64,000 bases of DNA from Penelope pileata (lineage: Eukaryota; Chordata; Aves; Galliformes; Cracidae). This document shows, in pieces, positions 1 through 14,479 of this stretch. The translations under genes and the position numbers were made by a program. Every line of letters begins with the position of its first letter. Positions within the stretch are counted from its first letter, which is position 1. The notes beneath the pieces were generated by a model that searched no databases, was not told the origin of the DNA, and saw nothing but the letters and a program-made list of their open reading frames with translations. The stretch lies in contig WBMW01005152.1 in the NCBI GenBank assembly GCA_013396635.1, positions 218,501-282,500 of the forward strand, given 5' to 3'.

Positions 1-3000
1 GAACTATGGCGAGAAACATGGAAAAAATTCTAACATTTTAAATCAGATGTCTGGTGCCAGTCGAGTCCTGCCATTCACCAATGACACATATCTCTGGAAA
101 GAAACATGATAATTGACAGCTTATTGGAACACTATCCATTTTATCCCTGAGAAACTCCACTGCAACTAAGTCACCCCTATATTTAACACAGCACGAAGCA
201 GCATCTTGTATTTTTAAAGAAGATTCCATGCCAAAGCCAATTTGCCAGCATCATTTAGTATGCTTGAATGCCTTATTAGATGGAAGTCACAAATCTGACA
301 GTTTAAATTCTCATTTGCTTTGGGAGTGAGTGAATGTATCAGCCCAGCTATACTGTTTGGGTAAATGATGGATCTTCCTGCTTCCAATTCAGCTTTAGCT
401 CCTCCTCTTTCTATTAAAGGACTTGACTTCGGAAAAATTTCCTTTCCGTATCTGTAACCAGAAGGCAAGCCAAAGCAGAGATGGCTGAGCTTCCCGTAAT
501 AGTCGAACAGTTGCAGAAAATTAATTTTGCTCCATGGTATTTGGATCAGTCTCTGGATCTTTAGCTTTGCTAGCTTGTACATTCAGTGAGTCACAGATGT
601 TTGGTGAGAGCCTATCAATGCTTTTCAGAAAAAGCCTTTGGCTGAAAATGTAAACTCCATTTGATCCTAAATCTTTTTTTAATGCATGACTCTGAACCAA
701 GGGACTTGGCATATTTCTGCTAGTCTCACTTCTAGAAGGTCAGGAGGGCAACCACTCCGGAGAAAACGGAATCCGAGAAGCAAGGAGAAAATCTCTTTAG
801 ATGTGTGTGTTCTGAGAAAAAGATAAAATCCCTGTCACTTGGAGGACACGGGACTAAATGAGAATATCTTAAATTCTGGTTCTACCTCTCTCCGCAAAGC
901 CTGTTAAACCACAGGTTGCTTTTGTGTCTGTATTTTCTTTGATTCAGACCAGACAATGTAACATGAAGATTAAAGATTACACAGCAGCCAGTGTTTCTGA
1001 GATTTCATAGATTCATTTGGCTTAAAAAGATATAAAGCCAACCAGCGATGCTGTCAACTGTAAGGGCTGTTACATTTCCCCTCATAACCTGAGGAACACA
1101 GCCATGCCCCTGAAACCTGGAACGATTACCTGGAGCCAGTTACATCAGACAGTAAAAGCCACGATTTGCTGATTCTGCCCAGCAGAGGATTTGGCCTCCC
1201 ATCTTTTTCTGTTGCTTTTCAGAATTAGTGCCTCAGCTATGAGCACTCCCTTGTGCGCTGCGAGAACCTCACCGCTAGGTCAGGACAGGAACCAATGATT
1301 TAGGGACCAGAAGAACTTTTTGGGCAATAAGGCACAGGAACTGTCACAGCAGTAACAGACAATGCTTTCTTGCTCATTTATCCATCTTCAGCTGAAACTG
1401 AGACCCTGTGAGCGGAAAAAACATCAAAACAAACAGAAGAGTGAAATGGAATCTGTTGAGTCAATGAGAACCTGCCAGGTGTCGGGTGCCCAACCCACAG
1501 AGCCTAACCAAGGACAAAATGGTCATTCTCTGTTCGCTGGGGTGGGATGCTGGGAATTCTGAGCGGATGTTAATAGGATGAATACATACTAGTCGCACGG
1601 CCTCAGAATGATAATGCTGCTGCATATCAAAAACATTGATCTTCTGAAGTGCACAGTTAGAACATTTAATAGCTCTAGAGGGAGCAGGGAAACACTCAGG
1701 GAAAAAAATGCTTTAAGACTAGATAGTTTTATCAGTCAAAACAGCTCTGGGGCATGCAGGGAATGTTAAAATGCTGCTGCACATACAGACACGTACTGAA
1801 GTGTGCCTCGAATGAACACAATGCCTGCAAATGGAAGAATGAATTTACAGAATTTGTAAGATTATAACAGCTCTAAAACATTTCTTCTAAGTATTGTGTT
1901 AGGACCAGGAAGAATCTAAAGAGGAAAAAAAATATCCTCTGTCCTGGGGGAGCAAAGCTGTGAGGGGAGGGGGAGAAAAAAGACCAAAACCCAGCAGTGA
2001 TGCAGAGAACAATGTAGACGCTGTTCAAAAGAAAATCAAAGGGAAGTTCTTTCTATTTTAACAACCTTGACTGTTATTAGTAATGCAGATCAGGACTTTG
2101 TTCTAAAAGGAAAACTAATTTCTAACCTGCATTGTCTTTTTCAAATGCAAGACATTTGAAAGCTCCTTTTTAAACAAGGGCTATATAACCGGAAAACTTA
2201 ATTCATTCTCTTTGCTTTGATACCTGTTTAGCTCAGCATTACACATTCTGTCAGAAGTGAAATGCTGTCCCCCATTCTGCAGTGGAAGGCCAAACAGCCC
2301 AGCAGCACGTGCTCTCTGCTCCGCAGTGCTGACCCGGTCGATTCCCACCGTCTCACAGAGGAACAGAGCCTGCTGGAGCAGGGTGAGGCTCCAGGACAAC
2401 AGCACTGCCCATCACCTGCTTCTTCAGAGGTGCTCTTCATTTCTCTGAGCCGCCCATCAGACTAAGCTGTGCTAACAGAAGGATCATTGTAAAGCTGAGT
2501 CTCAGCAGTGCCACCGTAAGAGCATACCATAGCTCCAAGAACTCTGGTCAATCGCATTACGCATCCACCGAACCGCTGAGGACATTAAGCAAACACTTTA
2601 AGAGATGAGAAAAGATTCCAGTTGTCCTGAGCATCCCACTCTCTGACCACAAAACCACACTCTCATATCAAATGGGGAATGAAACTCAAGGGACATTTTA
2701 ATCCTGCACCCCTGCTCTAATTAATAATCCTCCTTTATCAATATTTGATGCAGCTGTTATTGTGTCTCCTCTCACCATTACACTTTTCATAAAATGCTCT
2801 GAATTACACTGATCTGTAGCAATGTAACAGCAATGTGCTCCTTCCAAGGTAGCACAGGCAGAAGTCACGCTCCTCCCTTCCTACCGCAGTGCCTTTCCAG
2901 AATCCCCTGCTATGTGAGTGGCCTGCGAGACCGGCAGCTGTAGCACATGCCATCAGGTAACAATTTATGTAAGAAGATATACTGACTCAGCCCTAAATGC

Positions 3001-5184
3001 CAGCCCTGCTTCTTGGCCTGCCAGACTGCCATTATATGGGGAAAAAATCATATCCCGAAAAACGTTGCAATGCAGAGATGCTGAGCACAACAGAGGGCTC
3101 CCGTTGTGTGTACTGCCAGGGACAGCCACCATTAATGACGTACAAAAGCAATGATGACAAAAAAAAAAACCCTCCCTTTTTCTGCAAATTCAAGTGTTGA
3201 GGAGGAGGGTGTGGACTGCACTGTGCTAAACGTAACAGAAATGCCCATTCCTGGCCACAAAACCTTCATGGGTGCCACACAAACTTCCTTTGATGACACC
3301 TGATGAGACATGCTTGGATGTCTTGCCATGGCCTTGCCACGTTGCTTTGCATGCGTAGCGGCAAGGCCACAGCTCCCTCAACAGATGCTGCTGACATGAT
3401 CAAGAACATTAACCCAGCAATTGAAAGTGCTTAAACGGATGAGAATTACTTAGGTAGAAGGCAGCTCAAGAACAATTACATGCAGCTACACGAGAAGTAA
3501 GGCATTGCACAGCCTCACTCTTTAAATGCAGAAGCCTCTTTGGAAAATAAAACACATGCTCCAAAATCTCCATCAATGCAGAATCATTAAGATTAGTTCC
3601 TGCTGCTGAAGAAGTGAGACACAGGGCAAGGCAGTACAAACTCACTGAAATAGAAACAGTTTCTTCTAAACATTCTTCAGTCTCTCAATTTCCACAGTGT
3701 GTCTTTCATGTGCAAGGGATCTTAGTTAAAAGCAACAAAAAGTAAAACAAGCATTTAATAGAAAATTAACCATCTGACAGAAGAGAAACACTTAGCCTGT
3801 ACATCTTTTGGTGCTACCCAGTTTACAGCTGCACAAGACAGCTATGCTCTCAGTAGAGGCAGAGCCCAAAGCAGGGCAACCTACAGGCAGCCTCAGGCAT
3901 TCTTGCTAGGTCGCCCATCTCCCCAGATCCAGGCTTTTACTGCATCATGCTGTGTTGGTATCATTACATGCAAGTAACAACCCGTAAAGAAATACGAGGG
4001 AGCAGAGAAGTACATCTCCATCCCTGTACAAAGGCTGTGCATTAGTGGCTTCCCTGACTGAACAGCTGCTGCTGGTAGCAGAACAAAAAGAGGAAAGAAG
4101 TACTCGGAGTCATCCCCAACCCTCAGTCATCAGACATTAACCATAGAAGTATGGCATTCCTCTTCCATAGTTCCCTAATGCAGTATCAGGATAAAGACTG
4201 CAATTTGATCTCCCAGTACTGAGGGCAAAAAGGAAAGAAAGAAGTTTGGGGCTCCATGTAATTATGTATTTTGTGTGTGTGCATGTATATCCCAAGCCTC
4301 CTGTTCAGGCAGCGTGCAAACCTGTAATTTCACCACCTGGAAGCAAGCCCCACAGGTGCCAGGCACAGCCAGGGCTTCTTGTGCTGACATCCAGCACAGA
4401 GCCCAGAGGAGACTGAGCTTCTGTGGAGGGCTAAGGAAGGGGCTGGAGCGCACAGAACTCACATCAGAAATGTTTTTGCAGATTCAGCTTGTGGAACATA
4501 AGGCAGAGATATTTAAATAAGAAGATTAAAAGAAAAGTAACAAAGAAACGTTGGAGTGTTCACAGGACAAGGGGTAGAAGCCAACATACCAGAACAAGCC
4601 TGCAAGAAACTGCTAGTTGCCAAGTGTCTTCTACACTTAGCATCTGAGTCAAAGCCCAGCAGAGTAATTAAAGATCCCCAGCAATTACAGTAGGCTTAGG
4701 TTCAGGCCCACAGAGAGTACACTGCTAGGAAGCTCAATACTTTCGCATTTCAGTAGATTGTGACAAACGCTGCACTGCCAAAGGTTGTAAAAATTACAGA
4801 GACAGAGTAAGCCCTGAACAGGACTTGTCCAGTGCACTAGCAACACTGCATAATGTAAGCTCTGTGGGAACATTTAATCTCATCTGTTGTGTCTTTAAAG
4901 AGAAGAAAGACGTGATTGCATTTTATTTTTTTCCCAGTAATGATACAAGCACAGTACAGCAAGCAGATGGAGGTGTCATAAGTGAAGTGTGAAAAAGAAG
5001 AAAAAAAAAGTGAGAGTCCCACGGCTGGAGATTATCACGCTGTGAAGTCCTGCTTGTAACGATCTGTCAGGAAAATGGCTCGACTCCCACAGGCTGGGAG
5101 AAGCAATGGGATGAGCAGAAGTCCTTAACCTCAGAGACAGAAGATCCCCTGGGGTGGGCTGGACCCCCACGCCATACAGCCAGG

Positions 5185-5258
5185 CACCTCGAGGAGCTGG
5201 ACGTGCCAACGACCGCGGCACAGCAGCAGCCCGCAGACCAGGCTGCCGGCTCGGTGCT
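5185..5258. other. Small CpG-rich patch in intergenic DNA
   Basis: About eight CpG dinucleotides fall in roughly 70 bp (around ctcgag, ggacgtg, gaccgcgg and ggctcgg), in surroundings that are otherwise CpG-poor. It has no clear TATA box, splice donor or long open frame. It could be a minor promoter, an enhancer or a relic of a GC-rich insertion; nothing in the sequence decides between these. Confidence 0.3.
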
Positions 5259-6216
5259 GTACTCAGCTCTGCCATGGCCGTGCTTACAGGAGCACTCCTG
5301 CAAATTCTGAGGAGTGCAGCTCAAGAGAACCATCAGGTGACAAAGTAATGTTTTTGCCTCTTCATTTTTTCCCCACTTGCCAAAAAAGTATGGAAAGCAC
5401 AGAAGAGAAACTGTCCTGTAAGCGGAAGGAACTAAATACCTAGATGTTACCAGTACATCATGGAAAAGGCTTAATCACAGCCATGTGAACTACCAAAGGC
5501 TATGGACCTCCACCACAAACCACACCAGCAGGTTTTAACTGAGCAGCGCAGACGTGGAGGGACATTCTGATTTACCTACCACAAAGGCCCTGAGATGTCA
5601 CAGTTCAGTCCTTATGAGAGGGTGTCCTTTGCTACAGCCACTCAACAGTCACTTGTTCAGCTAAAGCAGAAGCTTTTTCTGCCACGTGATAGAAAAAGAC
5701 ATTAATTTTTCAATTCTGCTTTTGAAGTATGTTTCAGGTATTGATTTTACCTCATGCCCAACGTAATTGATGTTTCCTTCATAGCTGCTAATCTGCCGGT
5801 GCTCCGAGCAGAGAGAGGCAGTGCTTTCCACATTTTCACGAAAGCTCTGAACAGTTTGCTTGTTTTAAAACACAATGTTCTCTGAACAGATCTTCAGAAT
5901 GTGAGGGTTTTTTCTGTTCTTAGGTGTCTCCTGGGGCCCTGAGTGGGTTGAGATAGCACAGACATTACTTACTCAAAATAGTCCGTATCCAATCACTTGG
6001 CTTGATGGTGATTAAATATATAAAATGCCACTCATCCGATGTTCGAAAGAAGGCGGCCCAGGGCTCCTAAGAAATGCTGTAAGAAACACTGTCCTTGCAG
6101 AGCTCTGTTCCCAGCACAGCGAGAAGCACCACGATGTGACCCAGTCACAAGCCACTGCTCTACAGAGAGGAAAGCCACAACAGAAAGGAATAGTGAACAA
6201 GTTCAAGAGGTAGGGC

Positions 6217-6234
6217 TTTTTTTTTTTTTTTNTT
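6217..6234. repeat. Poly-T tract with one ambiguous base
   Basis: A run of 15 T is followed by a single N at 6232 and two more T. The N marks uncertain homopolymer length. Open frames crossing it are unreliable. Confidence 0.85.
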
Positions 6235-9200
6235 GTAGACCAGTACGAGAAAACAGCCGTCACACACACCCTTACGACAGAGATGCTGTTCCTAGGAGGT
6301 GTGCTTTGCTGCAAGATCTTTACGCTTCAAGTGGAAAAAAGAGCTGTGCTTTTTCCTAGCTTTGAGCATGCTATGCTTTTGATGGTCCCCACCTTTTCAA
6401 CATTCTGAAGAAACAGACAAGGCAAAGGCACAGGCAAGGCAAACACCATCTCTGCCTCCCCAAATACTCTAAATATACAAAAGTAAGTGTGGCTTTATAC
6501 TCCTTTAATTATGCATTGCATCTGAATTATGTATCGAACAGAGGGCAGACAGGAATTCTGCTGGAAAGAAACAGCACAGTGCAGTGATGTTTCCTCGCCC
6601 AGGGTAAGACACGAACGTGCCCCACACCAGCTCACTCCAGCTGTGCTGAGCGCTGCCGTTCCCAGACAGAAGCTGCATAGCCATTCTCCCTGCAAGAAAT
6701 TCACTGTAGCCCTCTCAAAAGAAACCATTTACATTGCTAGTTAGCAAAAACTTCCTCCCATACCTGCTGGACTCCTATTTCACCCAGACACTGTTGAAGA
6801 ACACCCCCCCACACAGGTGCCTTACAGCTATAGGCCTGCCAGGCCCGGCCTATTCACCAGCCCAGCAGCAGCCTCTCTGCTGTGGATGTGAAGTGTTGAA
6901 ATACAGAATGCACAGCATGCCTTGCACATCAGTCAGTGCTTTTATAACATATGGCAAGTCCCAGAATTGTTCAGATTACTCTGGGACTTTACCTAATCAG
7001 TAATTTTACAATTCTGTTGAAAAATATGACTGTTCCTGCTATTGCAATTCAGTATTTACATCTCTGCCACTTTTGTGAGGGACAGAAATGAATCAACTCT
7101 CCTGATGCCATGCAGTCTAGCTCTACTGTCACTTGGAAACAAAAGTCAACTTTGTTAGTGTTGCCGTGCTAGCAGGCACACAGAACACCTACCCTGCTCC
7201 CTGTATCGAGCTCTGCCCAGAGCGGATCTGTATGGAACACACACGCAGGAAGGACCCCTCCAGATACAGACTCCTCTCTCTGCTCCATCCTAATTCCATC
7301 CACTACTTTGTTTGTTTTAATGTTCACGATTTTAAACATACAGCTGTATAATATACATAAAGACTTTTTAGAAAAGTGGTAGTAGACAAATGATTAATTC
7401 TCCGAGACAGTTTTATAGGTAGGTCTCTCTTGGCCATTTCAACAGTCAGGCATCAACAAGAAGCATTCTCCCCCACCACGCTGCCTCTTCACATTAGGTC
7501 TGCACCTCGTGCTGGGCGAAATAACACACCCCGTTCCCCAAAACCAAGTTTGGGGCAGAAAACAGCAGCTGTCAGCTTCAGATACAGAGTCACACACGCA
7601 GGCTGATGTTTGCTTTGATCTGAGAATAAGATTCTGAAACTCCAGCTCTACTTTTGTATGAGGACTCTTTCTGCTTTTGTTTTTCACTTAGCACAACATC
7701 CTTCTTCCCTTGAAGCCGTGCCTGTGCTGGGAGCCTGGCCATGTGTGCAGCTTTGCTGCCAGACCTCCCATGGCTGGGGCCGGCCATGGGCAGTGATCCC
7801 TGGCTGCCACTTGGTGGCAGAGGCTGGATACCAGAACCACAGCTCCAGCTCCCAAGAATGCATCACGCGTGCTGCTTCTCTGCTCAAGGTGACTCTCAAG
7901 ATCACGCCTTGCTGCCTCATTAACTGTTATACATATTTATAGACAAATTAAAGATACAAACAAACATTTATTCAATTAATCACTTTGAGTTCTAGTGGAA
8001 TAAACAGTATTAGATGGGGGGCTCACGAATTTAGCACATTCACTTTGTTTCCTCTCTCTGGCATCCTGTCTCCCATGAGTTACAACAGCAGACACCAGCA
8101 GCTGCCTTTTAAAAAGAAAGAGCGTAAGAAGTTCTGAACCATCAAGCTATTTGCTTGCACAGAAAATGGATTTACTGCAATAATCAAATTAAGCTTGTTC
8201 CATACTCCTCTTCCAAAGACATCACATCTAATCTTTAAGTCTTTAGCAGATAATTCAATTACTATTTTGTTTAGAGCAACTCTAGACGTGGTATATGTTA
8301 CTTAGTGAGACTTCGTTCACAACGTGAATAAACAACAGCCCACAAACATGCTTCGTACTGTCTGCTTCTTGACACTTAGCTTCTCATTCCACTCCTGAGG
8401 AAGCTACGTATTTTATTCCACAAATGCTGCAACAGCTCTGATTCCAGGGCCATACCCTTCCCTTCCACGAGAGGGGCAGCCCCATGACTTCAGCAGCTTT
8501 GCCCAGCGCAGGAGGAAGCTGCAAGGGCTAGCCAAAGGAAAAAGCTCTTGGTCGAGCCAAGGGAACCTAACTGAATTTACGTATTTCCTTTTCTGCATCT
8601 GTGTTCTCCTCTTTTTGTTTCAGAATCTTTTCAAATCCACCATAACACTGCAGACCTCATCCATACATCGGGCACTAACTGACCTTTTGCTCTACAAATG
8701 AAAGGGAACGGACAGTTTCACACCTGCAGGACTCTCACAGAAGGATGGAGATGAACACCCTGAGCTGAGCTGGTGCCCAGCCTCGGCCATAGCACTCCTC
8801 CTGCTCCCCACAAAGGCACCTCAGCCTTTCCTCCTCTCTGCCCACATCTCCAACTCCAGCATAATTCTAACGTCAGGCAGGGCAGGTTACACACACAGCT
8901 GCAGCACATTCCTGCTGCCACGCTCCAAGCCAGAGTGCTTCCAACCAGATAATATTTAGTAAAGCAGGATTAGGAAGAAGGCTCTTCGAGGGTAAGTAAC
9001 TTCTGTCAACTGTTTTTTCTGACAGGAAACTTTGTACAGATTGTACGAGCTGAAAAGCAGGACAGAGGTTATAAACCACAGGCATTTAACCTCAGCAATA
9101 AATATCTCAGCTCCCTGAATAATAATTTCACCTCGCCGTAACTCTTACTGTTTGTTTAATCCACAGAAGAAAACTCTGATCTAGAAACACTGGCCTAATT

Positions 9201-12200
9201 AAAGATCACCCTAGTATAAACCATTCCATAAAACTTTAATTAAACTCCATCTAGGCGACTTACCAGGTTAGCCAGGCTGGCTCTGTGTCCCCCAGCTGCA
9301 CTCCATCAAATGGGAGCACTCTATTTACAAAGCATGCATTAATCCAAATATTCTGGGCCTCTTCTGACACACTAAATGATCACGGAGTGGGAGCATGAAT
9401 ACATCAAGATGTTTTGGTAGTGGCAGCTTTCAGCCTCGAGAATAATTATTGCTGCTACTGAAGACTTGTTAGCTTTCCAAAGAAATACAAGTTCAAAATC
9501 GGAGCAGACAGGAACTGTGTACATGTAAGAGATACCAACTGCTCTGCCTAACTTACAAATTCTCAACAGAAGTAGTTACTGCAGAGACTGAATGCACTAT
9601 CTACCAAACTTACGTTAATTCAGAACTACATCACCTGGAATATTACTTTTCCATCCATTAAATTAATACTTTCCCAATCTAAGTCACAGCTGCCAGAGTG
9701 GTGAAACCTCCACTGGCCTCTTCTTTCGGCACAGAAGGGCAGTTAGCACAGCTGCTATCCCTGTACTACACCTGGCCCTACTTACACTGGAGTTTTCCAA
9801 CCCATACATCTCCTTCTATTTCCAGAAGCACATCTAGTTCTAGAATTCCTCCTCCCCCATACAGGGGTCTTTGAAGAAATCTGCTGTACCGACACTGAGA
9901 CACCCTGGAATCTTCACTCCGTTCAGAGCAGTCCAGATAAATAAGCCCTGGTCATTGCACCTAAACACTTAGGACTAAACACTCACCACCTCTGCATTTT
10001 TTGATAGGTACTATTTGATAAAATGAGCAGATGTATGTATCCTAAAGTAGTCATCAAATATAAATGTCGAAGCCAGACCATCTTCTACATCACAGAAAAG
10101 CAGAGAGCCATCACGTATTGGCCTGGACCATCTTCGTCTGCCTCCCTTATTTATTCTAACACTTCACACATGTATGCTTATTCCCTCTGTACACTCAACA
10201 CTTTCTGTACATCTGACTACTGGGACAAAACAGTTATTGTGAACACAAGTTGTCGAGAGGCATCCTGCTATTGCTGCTGAAAAGCCAGGACTGTAAATAA
10301 ATGCTGCAGCAAACCAAAAGATACCAACGTGGTGACAACACTGTGGCCCTGCGGACTTCACTGTCTTGATACAATCTAAGATGGTAGCAATCAGTGTTTT
10401 GCCCAGTAGAATTTAGGCTCTGTGGAGGCATTTGCTAGTCTGGCCATCTGGCAAAGTTTCTCTCCCAGTTGCTGTAGCTGTGTCCTACAACAGACCTGTA
10501 TCTTCACAAAACCTGCAGAAGATCCCTGTGTTTACACCACACCAGCGTCACCAGGTCAGCCAAACAGCTTTTCCAGTCTGTGCTATGCCAGCCATAAAAC
10601 CCCTTATAAAACAGTACCCCTGAATTCTGCTCTGAGGATTCCAGTCCTGTGTTCATGCACCTTGGGCTACTTCCTTTACTCACATCTTGGGGACTCTTCT
10701 GCTTTTCACATACTTAAACACTTGGGTTTTGCTAACGCATCTTTTGATTTGCATTTCTCCCAGTTTTGCTACACCAGACACACACAGCAAGCTATGCAGC
10801 TTTAAAAAAGGCACATAAATATCCTTAGACTGGCTCAACGGCATAACAGAGGGAACGTGGCCCTGGAACACAGGCCGTGCTCATTGTACAGCCACCTGCT
10901 GAGCACAGCCACCAGCATTCAGAGCACGATAAAAAGGGCATTACTGCAACAATGACAAAGACAGCGAGCACTACTTGTCCAGTGCCTAAATGAGCAACAT
11001 AGAGACAGCATTTGGAGACTGACAGGTCAGGTATTTTGTTTTGTGCTTTGTAACCAAATTTCCATCACCTTCCAAACAATGGAATGCCTGGATTACTCGC
11101 AGTCATTCCTGAGAAAGCAGCACATGGGATCTCAGGTCCTTCTGCAGAAAGCACACATGGGTGCCTCTGAAGCTTGACAAGTCTTCTGGAAAGAAAAAGT
11201 GAGAGGATCAAACTGTACCTGCTTAGAAATCATTTTACCTTTACAGGACTTGAACTATAATTAGAATGCTGATGACCTGTTAGGACGGAGACCGAAGCAG
11301 AATTACAGAGAGAACACAACAGCTTTCGGGATAAGGGTAAGTCACAGTGGGCAAACCTCTGGAACCAGTTCCTTCCAAGTTTTAGATTACTGCAGAAGTA
11401 AAATAGAAGATTTCACAGAAAAAATAAATAAATTGTAAATTAAAAAAAAAAATAGTAATCCTATGCTGTGTACTGCTACTCGTTCCCTTTAAATTTTCCA
11501 CAGGACATTGTTTTTTTAGCTGCTAATTCTGTGACCTTGCTGGAAGTCACCAAGCCAGAGATCAATTAGCGAGCACAGAACAGAGAAGCAGCATTGACTG
11601 CATTCTGCTTGTCCCTTGGGAAGAGCAGCTCTGCTTCAGGGTAAAAGCAGCACAAACCTGGAAGATTGTTAGCCAGTGGGAGTGCTGATACGCAAGCTGG
11701 TTTCTCACTGCAAGATGCAAAATGCAGCAGGACTGAAAGGAAAAACCTCCTTTTTCCTTTGTCTGCATCATTTAAAATTTTCCAGTAGTTTGAAAGCAGT
11801 TTAATTTCACATACAGTGAAAACTTATTACACAAATATCTACAAAGTTACAAGTGTTTGGTAGTGCCCCACAATAAATTACCCTTTAAAGGGGTTGCCTG
11901 CTTTTCACACAGCCTATTCACACACTTAGAAAACTTGGGAAAAGCTAGTCTGTAAAGATTAATTGTGAATATACAAAAAGAAATTAAAATAAACCTTTAC
12001 TGAATCTAAGAAGAGTTTTCCTGAGTTTTATTAGCAAAGGAAGAAACGTTATCAATAACATTTAAGCATGATCAAAAGACCGATCATCTTGCACACCTCA
12101 GAAAAGCACATTGCTCTTCCTCGGAAGGGAAATGCCATATAGGGGCTGGAATTCCTTTACAAAACAAACAAACAAACCACCACTATTTTGTTCCAGCAGC

Positions 12201-14433
12201 ATTGAAGCTAAACAGATGCTGATTCCTCTCCATGATATGGAATTTTCAGGAATTTGTTACCCAAAGAGGTTCAGAAAGCATTTTTCAGCAGGCTGTGTAA
12301 ACTCTCAGACCACCAGCACCTCCCATCTCACAGATGAGCCAAAACCCAGAGTGGTTTTACCTGGGTCACGTACCAGTTGTGTCCAAACTATCACACGAGC
12401 TGCCAGAAATAACACCCTAGAGAAGCAGCAGCACGGGCACTCTGCTGTCCCCAGTGATGCCCAGCTCTTCTCAGCCCACTTCAGAACCCTTGCACACTCC
12501 ACAATCTCCATGATTTCTCCTTCTCAAAGGAGACTCTAACACAGAGCATCTGGAATAACAAGACTTAGGTGTTGTCTCTGCACCTACCAAAAGCTGCTAC
12601 CAAATCTGCCCATCTTGTGGTTGTTATGCCAAACAAAAGGCCACCTAAAACATAAAGGAGACTTTTGCAAGTGTCAGGAGCTAGTGAAAATGGCAGCTGA
12701 TGGTTTGGAAGTCTCCTGAAATGGTTTATCTCGTGCAGTGGGATCCCATCTCCACCAAATCCTGAGTAAATGATCAGTGACTGGTCTCTGTCTCATACCC
12801 TGCAGTACAGATCCCCTGGAGCACAGAGCAGTGGTTTCAATAGGGAAGCTCCATCACTCGCAGGCAACTCCAACGGCAGCTGTGTGACACGCTGCTCTGT
12901 GCGGGCTCTCAGAAGGAACGAGAGATCAATAGTCCTTAAATCAGTAAACAGAAGAGCTGAAATCATTTGGTTGTCAAATAGCAAGTGGGATAAATAAAAA
13001 GCCACAGCTCCATGAACACCTACATCTAACACAGATTTTCACATGTAATTTTTACATTTATTTGTTGAGTTAAATGATGGATGGGCTACACAAGCACAAG
13101 ATGCAGAACAGCAGGCACCTGCCTCCCTGCCTTACCCCTTACAAAGACAGCTTGTCCTACTTGAAAATCCTTTACTGTCTGTCCCCAAGGAGGCCTCCAA
13201 CCTGCAGCTGCCTCAGCCTCAGCAGGGAACTTGGGCTGCTACATTTTCAAGTATTTGTTCACTTATCTCTAGACTCCTACTTACCCCTATGCCTTACACA
13301 ACGGCTCCACACTCCACATCTGTACAGGCACCTGCTTCCTCAAAATGGCTTTCCCAACCCACATCTGGTTGAAAGACTCTAAATTACAGCTGATTACAGT
13401 CTTGTGAAACTAATGGCTTAATCTGGCCACTTCAGGCTTGCACTTGGACACATAAATCCTGGAAGTTCCTTTGCTGCTCTGTGATTGTAACGAAGGGATT
13501 TTCTCTACCAAACACTTCAGGCTGCCCAGGGGATCATCTTTACAGACTGGGCTCAACTTTCCCTTAAAGGGGAAATCTGATACACTTCAAAATTGATAGT
13601 CAGCATTTCAGCTGACATAACTCATTTGGCACAGACACACAAATCTTCTTGCTGTTCCAGCAGCACACACAACTCATTAGCTAGTAAAGGCTCACTCCAG
13701 CCACTACACAGCCTACATTTAGATAATGTCTTGGCATACCAAAATTCAAAAAATGTTAAGGTACACACCTGATGTCAGAAACATGATCTGTACCTACTGC
13801 AGATCTGTTTATCACTTGATAGGACAATACCAGATGGCTCAGCAGCAGTATATGAGGCACTCGGCGTAAATATTCTCAGATATTGAACGGCTGCTTTGAG
13901 TTCACGCAGCACAAGGAACAGAGCAGATTATTGCGAAAAAGATAAAACAGATTACAAAGGATAAGTCTTCTCCCATGATTCTGGTTAGAGGGACCTGCCA
14001 ATACCCACCTGTCAGCTCTAGGTTTTCCTGTACCGGACCACTTCTGCCTGCACCAGAAGTTCAGCGGCTCAGAAGCGAGCAGCCATCAGAGCCAGCCGCA
14101 GCTCTGTCCCCGTGCTGAGCGACGGGGTTTGGGAAGCACCACGTCCAGGGGACACCCACAGCAGCTCCATCAAGGTCAGGATTTGATGCCAAGGGTACAG
14201 CTTGTGAACATTTTCCAAATGCCACTGAATTCTTCTTGTAGTCTCACAAATTTTTAACGATGTTATAAAACTACTGCTTTATAACCACAGTTCTCATTAT
14301 AGCAAGATTTTTAGATCAGATTTCTGACCATGGTTCAAAGCTTTTTGTTTCTGTCTGATAACTACTTTCATTCCTAAGAGTTCTCCACATTCTGTTGAAG
14401 AAAATGAATCTTGGTAAAAGATTTCTGCTTCTG

Positions 14434-14479
14434 TTTTTTTTTTTTNNNNNNNNNNNNNNNNNNNNNNNNNNNNNNNNNN
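14434..14479. other. Poly-T tract running into an assembly gap
   Basis: Twelve T (14434-14445) run directly into 34 N (14446-14479), followed by ttta. The sequence was probably lost inside a long homopolymer or low-complexity run. Open frames bridging the Ns are artefacts. Confidence 0.95.

Larger units (their letters stand above)
1..14433. other. Intergenic region upstream of STRBP, no gene recognised
   Basis: I read both strands and found no exon chain or protein family that I recognise. Open frames here are short (the longest are 122 and 142 codons), unlinked by splice sites and of random-looking composition. In human the neighbours upstream of STRBP are CRB2 and DENND1A; no EGF/laminin-G (CRB2) or DENN-domain coding sequence is visible. 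The region has a run of 15 T followed by one ambiguous base at 6217-6232 and a small CpG-rich patch near 5190-5255. Distal regulatory elements could be present but cannot be identified from one sequence. Confidence 0.6.

Noticed and set aside
214..582. 122-codon minus-strand frame
   Set aside because: It is not recognised as any family, has no flanking exons in phase, and its length is within chance for a 64-kb window.
12111..12539. 142-codon plus-strand frame
   Set aside because: Mixed composition without a recognisable domain, no splice-site partners or poly-A signal, and an overlapping minus-strand frame of similar quality.
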